A DNA stretch of 23,752 bases, taken from contig NW_014577404.1 of assembly GCF_000485595.1 (NCBI RefSeq), positions 105,849-129,600 on the forward strand, in the 5' to 3' direction. The translations under genes and the position numbers were made by a program. The notes under the pieces are model-generated. The model saw only the letters and a program-made list of their open reading frames with translations. It searched no databases and had not been told where the DNA came from. Source of the DNA: Priapulus caudatus. Lineage: Eukaryota > Priapulida > Priapulimorpha > Priapulimorphida > Priapulidae. Below are positions 1-9,129 of the stretch, one piece after another (the stretch's first letter is position 1; each line of letters opens with the position of its first letter).

Positions 1-62
1 AATAAATAAAAATTTTCACAGTGAGAGAATTCAGCTGCCTTGGCGGAGGTCTGTGCTCTCCG
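1..62 (+). repeat. 3' end fragment of a dispersed LINE-like repeat
   Basis: The stretch around 35-62 reads 'ccttggcggaggtctgtgctctccgag'-like sequence. It shares the CTTGGCGGAG core with the end of the larger element at 21005-21296, and I recognise it as the usual end of an abundant marine-invertebrate repeat. Only the terminal part is present because the window starts inside it. The family assignment is from memory and unverified. Confidence 0.4.
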
Positions 63-180
63 AGTGGTCTAGTTTCATATAGAGCCTAAATGTGGAATCA
101 CTCTGTTAAACTATATGTGTTATAGAAGGTTTAGCATAAGACTATGACAGTAACATTGGTCATTATGATAGTATTGTAAT

Positions 181-280
181 TCTCCCCCCCCCCTCCCAGT
201 TCAGCACTAGTACGCAGACTACACTATAGACTATATGCGCGTGTGCGCGTGTGTGCGCGTCTATATGCGCGTGTGCGCGC
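181..280. repeat. poly-C tract and alternating GC/GT-rich simple repeat
   Basis: A run of ten C beginning at 184 is followed at about 231-280 by an alternating purine-pyrimidine stretch. The block 'ctatatgcgcgtgtgcgcg' occurs twice (about 230-248 and 261-279). It directly abuts the hAT-like element that begins at 281. Confidence 0.7.
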
Positions 281-543
281 CAGTGGCGTAGCTAGGATTT
301 TTTCAGCGAGGGGGGGGGGGCACTGGGGGGCCTTACATTCTCGTGGGGGGCACAATATATAATTTTATTGAGATGTGGTTCGAACCTTCTTTCATTGTAT
401 TATACTGTTCTAACGGCATTTCTTTGAATTCAAATTTTTTTTTATCAAGCATGAATTTTCAGTGGGGGGGCACCTGGGGGGGCACAGCAAATTTGTGGGG
501 GGGGGCACGTGCCCCCACGGCCCCCCCCGTAGCTACACCCCTG
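281..543. mobile_element. hAT-like MITE with G-tract interior
   Basis: The left end is CAGTGGCGTAGCTAGG and the right end is CGTAGCTACACCCCTG. These are imperfect terminal inverted repeats of about 15 bp around the shared GTAGCTA core. The subterminal regions are runs of G on the left and C on the right, and the interior is AT-rich. CAGNGG-type ends suit hAT elements, but I see no convincing 8 bp target duplication (left flank tgcgcgc, right flank gttggagg). No transposase is present, so it is non-autonomous. An 81-codon frame across it is an artefact of the G-runs. Confidence 0.7.
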
Positions 544-878
544 GTTGGAGGGCCAGCAAGCGTGGCAGCATTTATGTTTGGATACTAAAGCATTTTCAGG
601 TAGCATTAATGCAAACCAGCTAATGTTGTTATATCTAGCCGAGTAACTGAATTTCATGCTTACTCCATTGCATAACGCCATAAGGTATGGATACAGCGAA
701 TGCCAGGTATTTTGGCCTGTTTATAACTGACCATTCCTTCTACTACTGTATGATTTATTCAAATACATGCACTAATCAATAACGCACTGAGGTGGAAAAT
801 AATTAGACTCTGTCAACAACAGATATGGTTATTGAATTTAGCAATTAGTGGCGACGTGAAGATTGGAAGTTACCTTTG
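544..878. other. unannotated single-copy-looking DNA
   Basis: AT-rich sequence with no recognisable exon, RNA gene or repeat structure. It separates two non-autonomous elements. Confidence 0.5.
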
Positions 879-1204
879 ATGCTACTAGTGTTGAGAGGGT
901 CTATGTCCCCCGGGGTACTGCCGGAACGTACCCTGTGTACAGTCCGGTATACCGGAACGTACCCTGGTACTATCTAATATGCCGGACCGTACCTCACCTA
1001 CTCCACTAACGAGTCTAGGGAGTCGCCTACGCCTACTCCCTAACCCTAACCCTAACCCTAACCCTAATCCTAACCCTAACCCTTTAACCCTTATCCTAAC
1101 CATATCAAATAGTGACCAGGGTACGTTCCGGTATACCGAACCGTACCCAGGGTACGTTCCGGCAGTACCCTGGGGGGCATACACCCTATGAGCGCTACTA
1201 GCAT
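879..1204. mobile_element. foldback element with ~90 bp inverted arms around a CCCTAA array
   Basis: The left arm (879-968) and right arm (1115-1204) are reverse complements. The inner 63 bp (906-968 against 1115-1177) match with only a few differences, and the outer about 26 bp match more loosely. Each arm contains two copies of GGTACGTTCCGG or its complement and a GGTATACC palindrome. The 146 bp spacer carries a telomere-like CCCTAA tract at 1037-1102. There is no coding capacity. A foldback/MITE-type DNA element is the likeliest reading. Confidence 0.8.
1037..1102 (-). repeat. short interstitial telomere-like (TTAGGG)n tract
   Basis: Seven clear CCCTAA or near-CCCTAA units, then degenerate units (CCTTTAACCCTTATCCTAACC), in the spacer of the surrounding foldback. 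At about 66 bp and degenerate at one end, it is interstitial and not a chromosome end. Confidence 0.85.
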
Positions 1205-1340
1205 GCTACGTCGTAAATATGCAAGATGAAGAGATGGATGCTGCACAGATACATTACATACATATGTACTTATGTTAGACGCTGACGTGTTGCAAACATA
1301 TTGGCTGTGTAGGCTTTTGGGGTGCAGCCTACCCACTGCA

Positions 1341-1552
1341 CCCGCCTCTCTGCCCCCCCAATCTCTCCTTCTCTTCCCCTCTCTCACTCTCCTTTGCTTT
1401 ATACCTCCCTCCCTCTCTCCCCCTCCCTCCTTCGCTCCCTCCCGCCTTCCTCCCTATCCTCCCTCACTTTCTCCCCTCTCTCACCCTACCTCTTTCTTTC
1501 TGTCTCTTTCTCTCTCAGTCTCCCTGTCTGTCTCTTTTTCTCCCTCTCGATT
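1341..1552. repeat. polypyrimidine (C/T) tract
   Basis: About 210 bases on the plus strand are almost only C and T, in short TCTCCC, CTCTCT and CCTCCCT motifs. The long frames that cross it have biased Ser/Leu/Pro composition and are not genes. Such tracts can form triplex DNA. Confidence 0.85.
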
Positions 1553-2600
1553 CCACATGCTAGTTATATGCTAATGTTCAACGCGTATCGTGATCACTAG
1601 TGTACATCCTAGATATACAGTATCGTAAGGTTATGTGCATATAAGAAGGATAAAGGAGAGGGTGAGGTGATATGACTAGTTATGGTATGAGGAACTCAGG
1701 CAGCAAGCGCTTGAATGTGGATGTCAAAATGTCAATCGAAATGTCCGAATGCTGGTATAGAATTCACAGATAGTGTGATGTCATTTTAGTCGTTGTTTTC
1801 AATCCACGAAATAATGACTATGCGTTCAAATGAAATCTCCACGATCAGCGTTCAGTATCTGTGATATCTGAGTAAAAAAACTACACACTGTGTTCATTCT
1901 TTAGTGCGTATTTTGTAGGTCAAATGACACTAACGATAATAACGATAGGACAGTATTTTAATAGACACGGACTTTTTGAAGCTCGTCTTAATGGTGTATT
2001 GCGTGGATTTTTCCAGCCTATATGAGTCATAGTATGCACTCGTATGGTGGTTTCTATCAGTTATATGCATGTGAAGTTTGTACCTATTCGGAATTAATCG
2101 TTGATAGCATATTAAATACCACAGGTAAATTTCATTCATTATAAAATTCGGATCAATTACGATTCACTAGCCAAAAAGATTATTTCAGGGTTAATGTATT
2201 AAAGCCGACTATCTTCCCACGTAATATATGGTCAATGAAGATATTTCGTAAATGAGTAAATCACGTGCTAGCATAGTGTCGGAAATGAAAAGAATTAAGT
2301 AATCTCAGCACAAGATATACACATACCATATCAATACTATGAGAATAAACGCTTTCCTAATAAGTGGGGTTTAAAAGGATAAAATTTTACACCCCGGTTT
2401 ATACTTTTTACAAATAGGAATTGCTTAAAAATGGAAAACTAGGGAGACCAATGCTGCAAGTTGACCATGACACGTGCACGATTCAATTTGCACATATCAG
2501 ATTCTTTTTTTTTGCATATTTCTGCAAGTCTTACCTTTAGACTTGTAACGACGGTGGAGAATTATGCATAAATTGCTTCACTAGGCAAAAACGTAGTATA
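1553..2600. other. no recognisable gene or repeat
   Basis: About 1 kb of mixed, AT-rich DNA. I found no exon with protein similarity, no inverted arms and no tandem structure. The short minus-strand frame near 1930-2139 has no recognisable domain. Confidence 0.4.
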
Positions 2601-3012
2601 TTCACGTACATGCGCTTGCACGCATATGCACAAGCGCGCGCATGCACTTATGAGTGCGTATACCCCATCCCCAACACAGACAGACAATTAAGCACTCGTG
2701 CACACACGCAAGCACACACATACACACATGAGTATATGGATTAGAGTATTGTATTCTATTAATGTTTTCATTACACACGCGCACACACAATCGCACAGAC
2801 ACAGGCACGTATACCTAATTGCACTCATACGTAATGCGTCCACCTACACGCCTAGTGTGCATGTTCACTCATAAGCAGGTGCGCAATTAAGTAACGATAT
2901 GTACGCGCTTACACTTACGGGCAGGTATGCATACACTCATATAGACGTCACGTACGCCCAGTCACAATAGGTACGCGCGCACGCTCATGGACAGGTAGCA
3001 CTCACACGCAAT
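2601..3012. repeat. decayed CA/CGCA-rich low-complexity region
   Basis: Many interrupted ACAC, GCAC and ACGC motifs with TACGCGC blocks. Related phrases recur about every 60-70 bp ('gtacgcgc ... acactca'), which suggests an old degenerated CACG-type array like the intact one at 10082-10606. Confidence 0.5.
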
Positions 3013-3500
3013 TATTCCCACACTCAGTCACACATGTAGTATTAGTATGAACGGTGATCCTTAATTTGGTTTCACTTTATGCGTGTCCAGTTACGTTACC
3101 GAGTTATGATTGGGTATCCTTTAATATATCATATTAGTAAAGGACATTATTTGGCCACAGTTGCGTGAATATGTCATGTCAGTACCTGTTCTTGAATTCT
3201 CATCTCTTATTGCCGTCTGGTAAAAAAATAATTGACGTAGCAATTTATTCTAATTATATGTTATACCTTTGAGAAAAGGAATAAATTGTAAAAATTACTC
3301 TAATCTGTCATCGTGACATTACTGACGTTACCAAGCATCTTTATGGAGGTGCTTCCAAATGTTCACGTTTATGTGGTTTCTGTTTTATTAATACTTCGTA
3401 GACTTAAGAAACACTATTTATCGTGTATAAAAAACACTCCGCTCATTTATAACAGGAGACTAAGTGCCACAGCGAGTGGTGGGAATCTATAGTGTATGCG
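3013..3500. other. no recognisable gene or repeat
   Basis: AT-rich sequence between two simple-repeat regions. No exon, RNA gene or inverted repeat was recognised. Confidence 0.4.
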
Positions 3501-3630
3501 TGCGTGCGTTTTAAAAGTGGGTGCTGTCGCTTCACGCTCGAACACGCATGAACACACGCACGCACGCACGCGCACATACATCCACACGCACGCCCATACA
3601 CGTCCACACGCATACACACGCGCATGTTGT
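3501..3630. repeat. GCGT/ACGC/CACA simple repeats
   Basis: Short runs of TGCG at about 3495-3510 and of ACGC/CACACG at 3543-3625. The minus-strand 60-residue frame rich in Cys, Val and Arg comes from the repeat and is not a gene. Confidence 0.7.
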
Positions 3631-3764
3631 GTGCCTAGAGTAAGACAGAAACTAATTACTTTATAAATTAACTAGCGGGATACCCGGCGTTGCCCGGGGA
3701 AATCAGTGGCGTTACTCAGTTGGTGACCGCTTGGTTGAAAGGAAAATACCCAAAAAAATCTAAC

Positions 3765-4061
3765 TATCTATCTATCCATGCATCCATTCATGCATCCATC
3801 CATGCATCCATCCATCCCATTTCGTGCCATCCCATCCCATCGCACCGCATCCCATCCCATCCCATCCCATCCCATATCCCATCCCACCCCATCCCATGCC
3901 ATGTCATGACATCCCATGCCATGCCATCCCATGCCATGCCATCCCATCCCATCTCATCCCATTCCATCGCACTGCATCCCATCCCATCCCATGCCATGCC
4001 ATCCCATCCCATCCCATCGCATGCCATCCCATGCCATCCCATGCCATGCCATCCCATCCCA
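3765..4061. repeat. ATCT/CATC to CCCAT/CCATG microsatellite
   Basis: It starts as TCTA/TCCA tetranucleotides and becomes (ATCCC)n pentanucleotides with GCC interruptions for about 240 bp. Several overlapping frames (Pro-Ser-His and Gly-Trp-Asp-Met peptides) stay open only because of the 5 bp period. Confidence 0.9.
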
Positions 4062-4153
4062 AACAATAACAACAATAAGAAATCAAAAGATAAAAAACAT
4101 TGAAAAAAAAATTAAAATTAAAGAGTAAAAAATTAAAAAAGGGAAAATAATTT

Positions 4154-4226
4154 CCCCAGCTGGGACTCGAACTCGGAATCCCGGTGTAGGATACGGATGT
4201 TCTAGCGATTATGCCACTGCGCCGTT
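4154..4226 (-). repeat. tRNA-like segment (tRNA-derived SINE part)
   Basis: On the minus strand, a D-arm-like GCGCAGTGGCATAATCGC is followed about 40 nt later by GAGTTCGAGTCCC, which resembles a Pol III B box. The acceptor stem does not pair properly and the anticodon arm is poor. It is a tRNA-derived retroposon part and not a working tRNA. A diverged copy lies at 5151-5222. Confidence 0.55.
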
Positions 4227-4663
4227 AAGGGTATACACCATGGATTTACACGTACGTGATGTTTTAATATGTACGCACCGCCATCTATTGATGAATAGAA
4301 TTTTTATCAATTTTTCCCTTTTTAACTTTCTTAAATGTTTGTTTCAGCCAGAACCACCTCCCAGACGTGCTGATTCTGAAAATATCTTTAGTTTTCCTCT
4401 AGGCTGTGGAGCTCTCTAGTTATGCGAGTACGAACTAATTCGGCTGAACAACTTTATATATACTAGCAGACTAATACCCGTAGAACGACCAAATCGTGCC
4501 TTAAAATATAAACTTCATGTAAGTGACACAGTTGAAGTTGCAACTGAAAAGAAAACAGAAACAAAAAAACATTTTGGGAAGAAACAAAGAGCGCAATTCT
4601 ATAAGTGAGCAGGGGAAAAAGAGCTCAGTTGGTGACCACTTGGTTGAAAGGAAAATACCGCAA

Positions 4664-4664
4664 A

Positions 4665-4698
<34 letters not shown>

Positions 4699-4924
4699 GT
4701 ATCTATCCATGCATGCATCCATCCATCCATTCATCCATCCAGCCAGCCATCCCTCCATCCATCCATTCATCGCATGTCATGCCATGCTATGCCATGTCAT
4801 GCCATCCCATCCCATTCCATCGTCTTCTGTCCCATCTCATCCCATCCCATCCGATGCCATCTTATGGGATCCGATCCGATCCCATCGCAGTCGACTCCAT
4901 CCCATTCCATCCCATCCAATCCCA
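4664..4924. repeat. ATCT / CATC / CCCAT microsatellite of copy 2
   Basis: About nine TATC units are followed by CATC and then by CCCATC and GCCATG mixtures. It has the same order of repeat types as the array at 3765-4061, but more substitutions in the pentanucleotide part. Confidence 0.9.
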
Positions 4925-5150
4925 AACAATAAAAAATAATATAAATAATATAAAGAACATGAAAATAATAATAAATAATAATAGTAGTAGATAATAATAA
5001 TAGTAAAAAAATAGCAATTTTAAAATTTACTTTCAACTTTTTTTAAATTTTAATGAATGTAGCAAAAATTTATTTTTTACATTTTGAAATTAACGCTGAA
5101 GTGGCAGAAGTAGATACTAAAGAGTAAAAAAGTAAAGGAGAAAATTTTTT

Positions 5151-5222
5151 CTCCAGCTGAGATTCGAATCCGGAATCTCGTGTTATGAAACCGAGCTCCT
5201 ACCGACTACGCTACGGCGACGG
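5151..5222 (-). repeat. tRNA-like segment (Met-like, CAT in anticodon position)
   Basis: On the minus strand, TAGCGTAGTCGGTAGGAGC resembles a Pol III A box and GGATTCGAATCTC a B box, about 45 nt downstream. A CAT triplet (plus-strand 5185-5187) sits in the anticodon-loop position. The CTCG/CGAG stem is interrupted and the acceptor stem is missing. It looks like a tRNA-Met-derived SINE head and not an active gene. Confidence 0.6.
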
Positions 5223-5455
5223 GCAAGACACGCGAAATAATTCCCACGTACGTGATGATAGAATTTTGACTTTTAAATTATTTTTTTTACTTTTTAACTT
5301 TTTTAAATTTTTGTCTCAGCCAGAACCATCTCATAGACGTGGTTATTCTGAATATATCTTTAGTTACCGCGATTGAGTGACAAATGACGGAGCACATCGA
5401 GATCAAACAAACACACACTGACACACAAGATTAGTCAAATTATAGTATAGATAGA

Positions 5456-6010
5456 TTCTTGTATAATAAATGAAGATGTGAATTTGGTATTGAAGCCACG
5501 TAGCGCATTCCACACGCACCGCAGATCTATTCCACAATTCTATGTCGTAATGACCACATTAAGAAAAAATCGATTAAGCGATCAGCGAAATTAAATGGCC
5601 GCCGTGTACTTTTGTCGATTGTCGATTGTAATTTGTCGAACGTAAACGAAAAATACGGAGAAATCGTTTCAGTGTGGCCGGCTAGGTGCGCCATTTTAGA
5701 TGGACGGCAAACGAGGCATTTATCTGGATGAATAGAAATACGAAATATAATCGATTGAACATTCAATCACGAGGAGGCACATGTGATCAATAATGTATTG
5801 CTATACTGGTAATGCTATATAACCGCATGCCACTAGTGAGTGATACAAAGATCCACTCGGCCCTTTGTCATGTTCGCCGATTTCTCCGACGCAAGCCATT
5901 ACCTTACAATAACCAAACTAACCCATGCGAATACATGATTGATGTGTAATGGGTATTCGGTCATGTGAATGAAGCCAGTAGAGTAAGTCTTGGTGAGCTG
6001 TACATACACA
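5456..6010. other. no recognisable gene or repeat
   Basis: Mixed-composition DNA. The minus-strand 79-codon frame at 5527-5766 has no recognisable domain and no splice context that I trust. Confidence 0.4.
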
Positions 6011-6024
6011 GCGCATAGTGTTGG

Positions 6025-6150
6025 TGGATATCTCTCCCTCTCCCTCGATCTCCCGCTCTCTTTTTCTAACATTTGCTGACTCGATCTTTCCTTTCTTGTT
6101 CTTTCCCCTTCTCTGTCACTTTCCGTCGCTGTCGTTTTTGTTTGATCTAT
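6025..6150. repeat. pyrimidine-rich low-complexity tract
   Basis: The plus strand is rich in TCTC, CCTT and CTTT motifs, so the plus-strand frame over it is Ser/Leu/Phe-rich. Not a gene. Confidence 0.6.
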
Positions 6151-6351
6151 CTTACTCTCGGATTCTAATACACTTGCTGTATTCCAGGTCTCTACGTATT
6201 AATCCCAGTTTTTACCTGAAACCATTCAATAGCTTAAGTCTAGCATGTAATCGTTTCCGTGCCGGTACTGCATGTAATGGTGCGCCTGTATCACCCGTTC
6301 CACGCACACTTAATTTGTAGGAACAAATCAAAGTGAGAATGGGAGAGGGCG

Positions 6352-6451
6352 TGTGTGTATGCGTGCGTGCATGCGTGTTTGCGTGCGTGCGTGCATGCGT
6401 GTTTGCGTGCGTGCGTGCGTGCGTGTTTGCGTGCGTGCGTGCGTGTGAATG
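6352..6451. repeat. (GCGT)n tetranucleotide microsatellite
   Basis: About 100 bp of TGCG units broken by regular GCATGC and GTTTGC variants. The variants repeat about every 24-28 bp, giving a weak higher-order period. It is strongly alternating purine-pyrimidine. Confidence 0.9.
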
Positions 6452-6602
6452 CGCGCATTACTGTCTGATTGGTTACGTCAAGCGTATGGCTATAAAGTTC
6501 GTGTGTGTTCTTGAAACGATTTTCACTGTTTATTCGGTGTTGATTCGTTTCCATGGCGCAGTCGATTAATGTTGATTTGTTTCCACAGTAATGCAGTAAT
6601 TT

Positions 6603-6960
6603 CCGCGAGCAGCCGTGGTTGTAGGTAATCACGTGTGTACATATGCAAATCAGACTCTATTGTGTTGTCATTCCGCTATGATTCAAAATTACATATGGTG
6701 TATGAAACACGATTATTTGTGAATTTTACGTCAATATTTGTGTTTCGCACTATCAGTCTGCTGTTCCACAGTTTTAATTAGATTGCAGCTCCATTGTGTG
6801 CTAAGGTTGAAATGTTTGTCTAAACATTTTTTCGACGGGATGTTCATATAGAAAACAAATTCTATATCGAGATATATCGCCGCTATATTTGATGCGAGCT
6901 TTTATCAAATGTGTGAACATAATAAATCTTAGAAATATAATTTACGTAATAAATAGTTTT
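6603..6960. other. no recognisable gene or repeat
   Basis: AT-rich sequence leading into the TA repeat. No exon or RNA gene was recognised. Confidence 0.4.
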
Positions 6961-6964
6961 TACG

Positions 6965-7062
6965 ATATATATATATATATATAATATAATATATATATAT
7001 GTATATATATATATGTATATATATATATGTATATATATATATATGTATATATATATTATATA
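6965..7062. repeat. (TA)n array with periodic GTATAT interruptions
   Basis: About 100 bp of AT dinucleotides. GTA interruptions recur at roughly 16 bp intervals in the middle, so a compound unit has been amplified. It is self-complementary and could extrude cruciforms. Confidence 0.9.
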
Positions 7063-8105
7063 TTATAGTGAATAAATCTAGTGCGTAAATGTGAACTGAG
7101 AGTAGATTTCATGGTTCTTTCAATAAATTCATGAAAATGGTAATTGAGCACTGAGACAAAATCTTACTCACTTTGTCCACCAGACCAAAGTTGACCAATT
7201 TTTTCCAAAATTGTTGGAAATCTGTCCTTTACCCCACCGCGTTTGATGTCTGACGTCCAACTTTGCCAATGTGATAGACAAAAAACAAATAACAAAAAAC
7301 TGGCCAATTATTTTTGGAGTTGCAAGTAAGAAATTCGCATATAAGCTAATTTCGTAGTAATATATATATATATACAATACACGTTATTAATTCACCCAAT
7401 GGTTAGTATAAACGGCTTACATCTATAATTCATGTTCATACATATATTTACAATACTCAGTTATCTACATACTGTAGTTGGGAAACCAAAACTACACAGG
7501 TGAATTCACTAGGTTTATACTTAAGCTGTAAACGCTCAAGAATAAGACAGTAAGACAGAAATTACGCGCAATAATAATTACTTTGGCAATATTTCAAGCG
7601 CAAGGTTCTTTCTCCGAACCAATTAAAAACAATAGCGCTTCTAACACAAGATCACTATAGCCGCACAACTATACTCGACCGATTAGATCATGCTGTCTAC
7701 TCTCTACTCTCTCAAATACTCTACTATTTATCTCCCTCCTTATCGACACGCGCGCTCGCTCTTATATATGAGCTCGCAAAACATGTCGTCTCTGTTTCCT
7801 TCACGAGACGTAGTTTTCCCACATCATCACCAAATTCGGTAACCAAACGAGCAAGCATCTTTCTCGCTCTTCGCTCTTTGAAAACTGCGCAGATGACACT
7901 TGACCAGATGAGTCATTTAGCCAACGTGGCATAGAACGTATCGCCGATACTTTACAGTGTAGAGACCCGTGCTCTATTCAGCCAGCTTCCCATCTCGTGT
8001 TACTCAACCGGCTATCATCTCTATTCGCTACTATTGCAGGCCCAAGTATTGCTACTGTCATGTGCAGCTACGTTCGTGTAAACTGCATGTGTACAATATA
8101 TATTT
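7063..8105. other. no recognisable gene; short TA repeat near 7360
   Basis: A further short TATATA run lies at 7361-7373, with CT-rich sequence near 7690-7740. No coding exon was recognised. The 69-codon minus-strand frame at 7168-7377 has no known domain. Confidence 0.4.
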
Positions 8106-8539
8106 TATTACTTGACTAGTGGTGCCCCCGGACGGCCCGTCCTTGTGCAAACCGAAGGTTTGAGTTCTTATATGCAGCGGCACGCTTCCCCTACTGGCAA
8201 TTTAATACAAAACAGGGAATTACATATGGGAATTTCACATGGGAATTCGTCTAATCTGAATTCGTGGGCAACAGTGACTGACTTGACGCAGCGTTTGCTG
8301 GTAAGCATGTTATCGTAGCATCGTTGAAAATTGTTGGCATTTAAAAGCGCACGAAAAACTATAATAAAACTTAAATAACCCTAATTACCTCAATGCCTAC
8401 GCCCACCGCATGCCACTTACGATGTTTACTCGGTGACGTGGCCCTCAGAATTCCCATTGGTTGATACAAATCACGTGCCTCAAACTCCTCAATGACGCCA
8501 TAGTGTTGTCAAGGCAGATTCATAACACAAAAACCCAAT

Positions 8540-8613
8540 GCCTCAATAGCTGAACGCCTAGAGCAGAGACGACACGGCTGAAATGTCGTTGGATCGAACC
8601 CCATCTGTTTTTT
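8540..8613 (+). repeat. tRNA-like Pol III unit with T6 terminator
   Basis: TAGCTGAACGCCTAGAGC (8547-8564) fits a tRNA D-arm/A box. A 6 bp anticodon-like stem ACGACA/TGTCGT follows, then GGATCGAACCCC (8591-8602) as a B-box-like T arm, and a run of six T at 8608-8613. The anticodon loop is nine bases and the acceptor stem is poor, so a functional tRNA is unlikely. A tRNA-derived SINE is more likely. Confidence 0.55.
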
Positions 8614-8710
8614 CATTATTTTCCTGTTTTCTGTATTTTTCTATGTTTATCCATATTTACATGATTTATTTACAACAATTTAATAACAACAAATAATTTT
8701 TTTGGGTTTA

Positions 8711-8734
8711 TAGGGTTAGGGTTAGGGTTAGGGT
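8711..8734 (+). repeat. short interstitial (TTAGGG)n tract
   Basis: Reads TAGGG TTAGGG TTAGGG TTAGGG, perfect but only about 24 bp. It lies just inside the right arm of the foldback at 8453-8788 and has the opposite strand sense to the tract at 1037-1102. Confidence 0.85.
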
Positions 8735-9129
8735 CACAATGCACCATAAACAGGAGTTTGAGGTACGTGATTTGTATCAACCAATGGGATTTGGGATCTA
8801 TGCAGGCACAGCTGTATATTTTGCCGTCGTTGAATTTCTCTTGCGTTTCGCGTGATTGACGGAGCAGTTCTTCAGTGATTCTCATGCAATAGCGATGTTT
8901 CATGTGTAGCGAATTCGACCCGCTGTACAACATACACTATAGCATGCGTCAGCATTACTTCAACCTTGAAGACGTACGGCTTCGTAGCCACGTGGGCTAG
9001 CAGCGGATTGGAAAGGAAAACCATGCTGCACCACTTGACCTATAGTTTAATTGGACGGGACACCTGCAGGTCATGACATGACAGTGACCACGTGGTGTCC
9101 CACGGCTGTATATAAGCTGCGGCGTCCAG

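Larger units (their letters stand above)
3673..4405. mobile_element. composite non-autonomous retroposon, copy 1
   Basis: The head is CTAGCGGGATACCCGG...CCCGGGG. A tRNA-A-box-like phrase (CTCAGTTGGTGACCGC) follows, then a tetra/pentanucleotide microsatellite (3765-4061), an AT-rich linker, a minus-strand tRNA-like segment, and a tail with CACGTACGTGATG and 'cagccagaaccacctc'. The same ordered parts recur in the next copy (4463-5455), which is the main support for treating this as one repeat unit. It has no coding capacity. The type is inferred from the tRNA-like parts. The exact ends are uncertain. Confidence 0.55.
4463..5455. mobile_element. composite non-autonomous retroposon, copy 2
   Basis: It starts at TACTAGCAGACTAATACCCG, 5' of GAGCTCAGTTGGTGACCAC. 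It continues with the same 'cttggttgaaaggaaaatacc' block as copy 1, ATCT/CATC and CCCAT microsatellite, 'catccaatcccaaacaataa', an AT-rich linker, a tRNA-like segment, CACGTACGTGATG, and 'cagccagaaccatctcatagacgtgg'. The tail is ACACACACTGACACACAAG plus 'attatagtatagatag'. It has about 75-90% local similarity to copy 1 by eye. Confidence 0.55.
8453..8788. mobile_element. foldback element enclosing a tRNA-like segment and TTAGGG array
   Basis: The arms at 8453-8489 and 8752-8788 are 37 bp inverted repeats with about one mismatch (CCCATTGGTTGATACAAATC and its complement, then a CACGTGCCTCAAACTCCT match). The 262 bp spacer contains a plus-strand tRNA-like sequence at 8540-8613 and three to four TTAGGG units at 8711-8734. 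The structure parallels the foldback at 879-1204. No coding frame is supported. Confidence 0.7.

Noticed and set aside
1037-1102. True telomere
   Set aside because: Only about 66 bp, degenerate, and bounded by inverted arms with unrelated DNA on both sides.
3690-4103. 137-codon plus-strand frame and overlapping minus-strand frames in the CCCAT array
   Set aside because: Product of the pentanucleotide repeat; the opposite strand is equally open.
4154-5222. Functional tRNA genes on the minus strand
   Set aside because: Acceptor stems do not pair and anticodon arms are defective; they fit tRNA-derived retroposon parts better.
7168-7377. Possible MITE or small gene
   Set aside because: No matching inverted ends and no recognisable protein.
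8112-8318. 68-codon frame ending near a GTAAGC donor-like site
   Set aside because: No domain; the start resembles a retroposon head (CTAGTGGTGCCCCCGG), so repeat origin is more likely than an exon.
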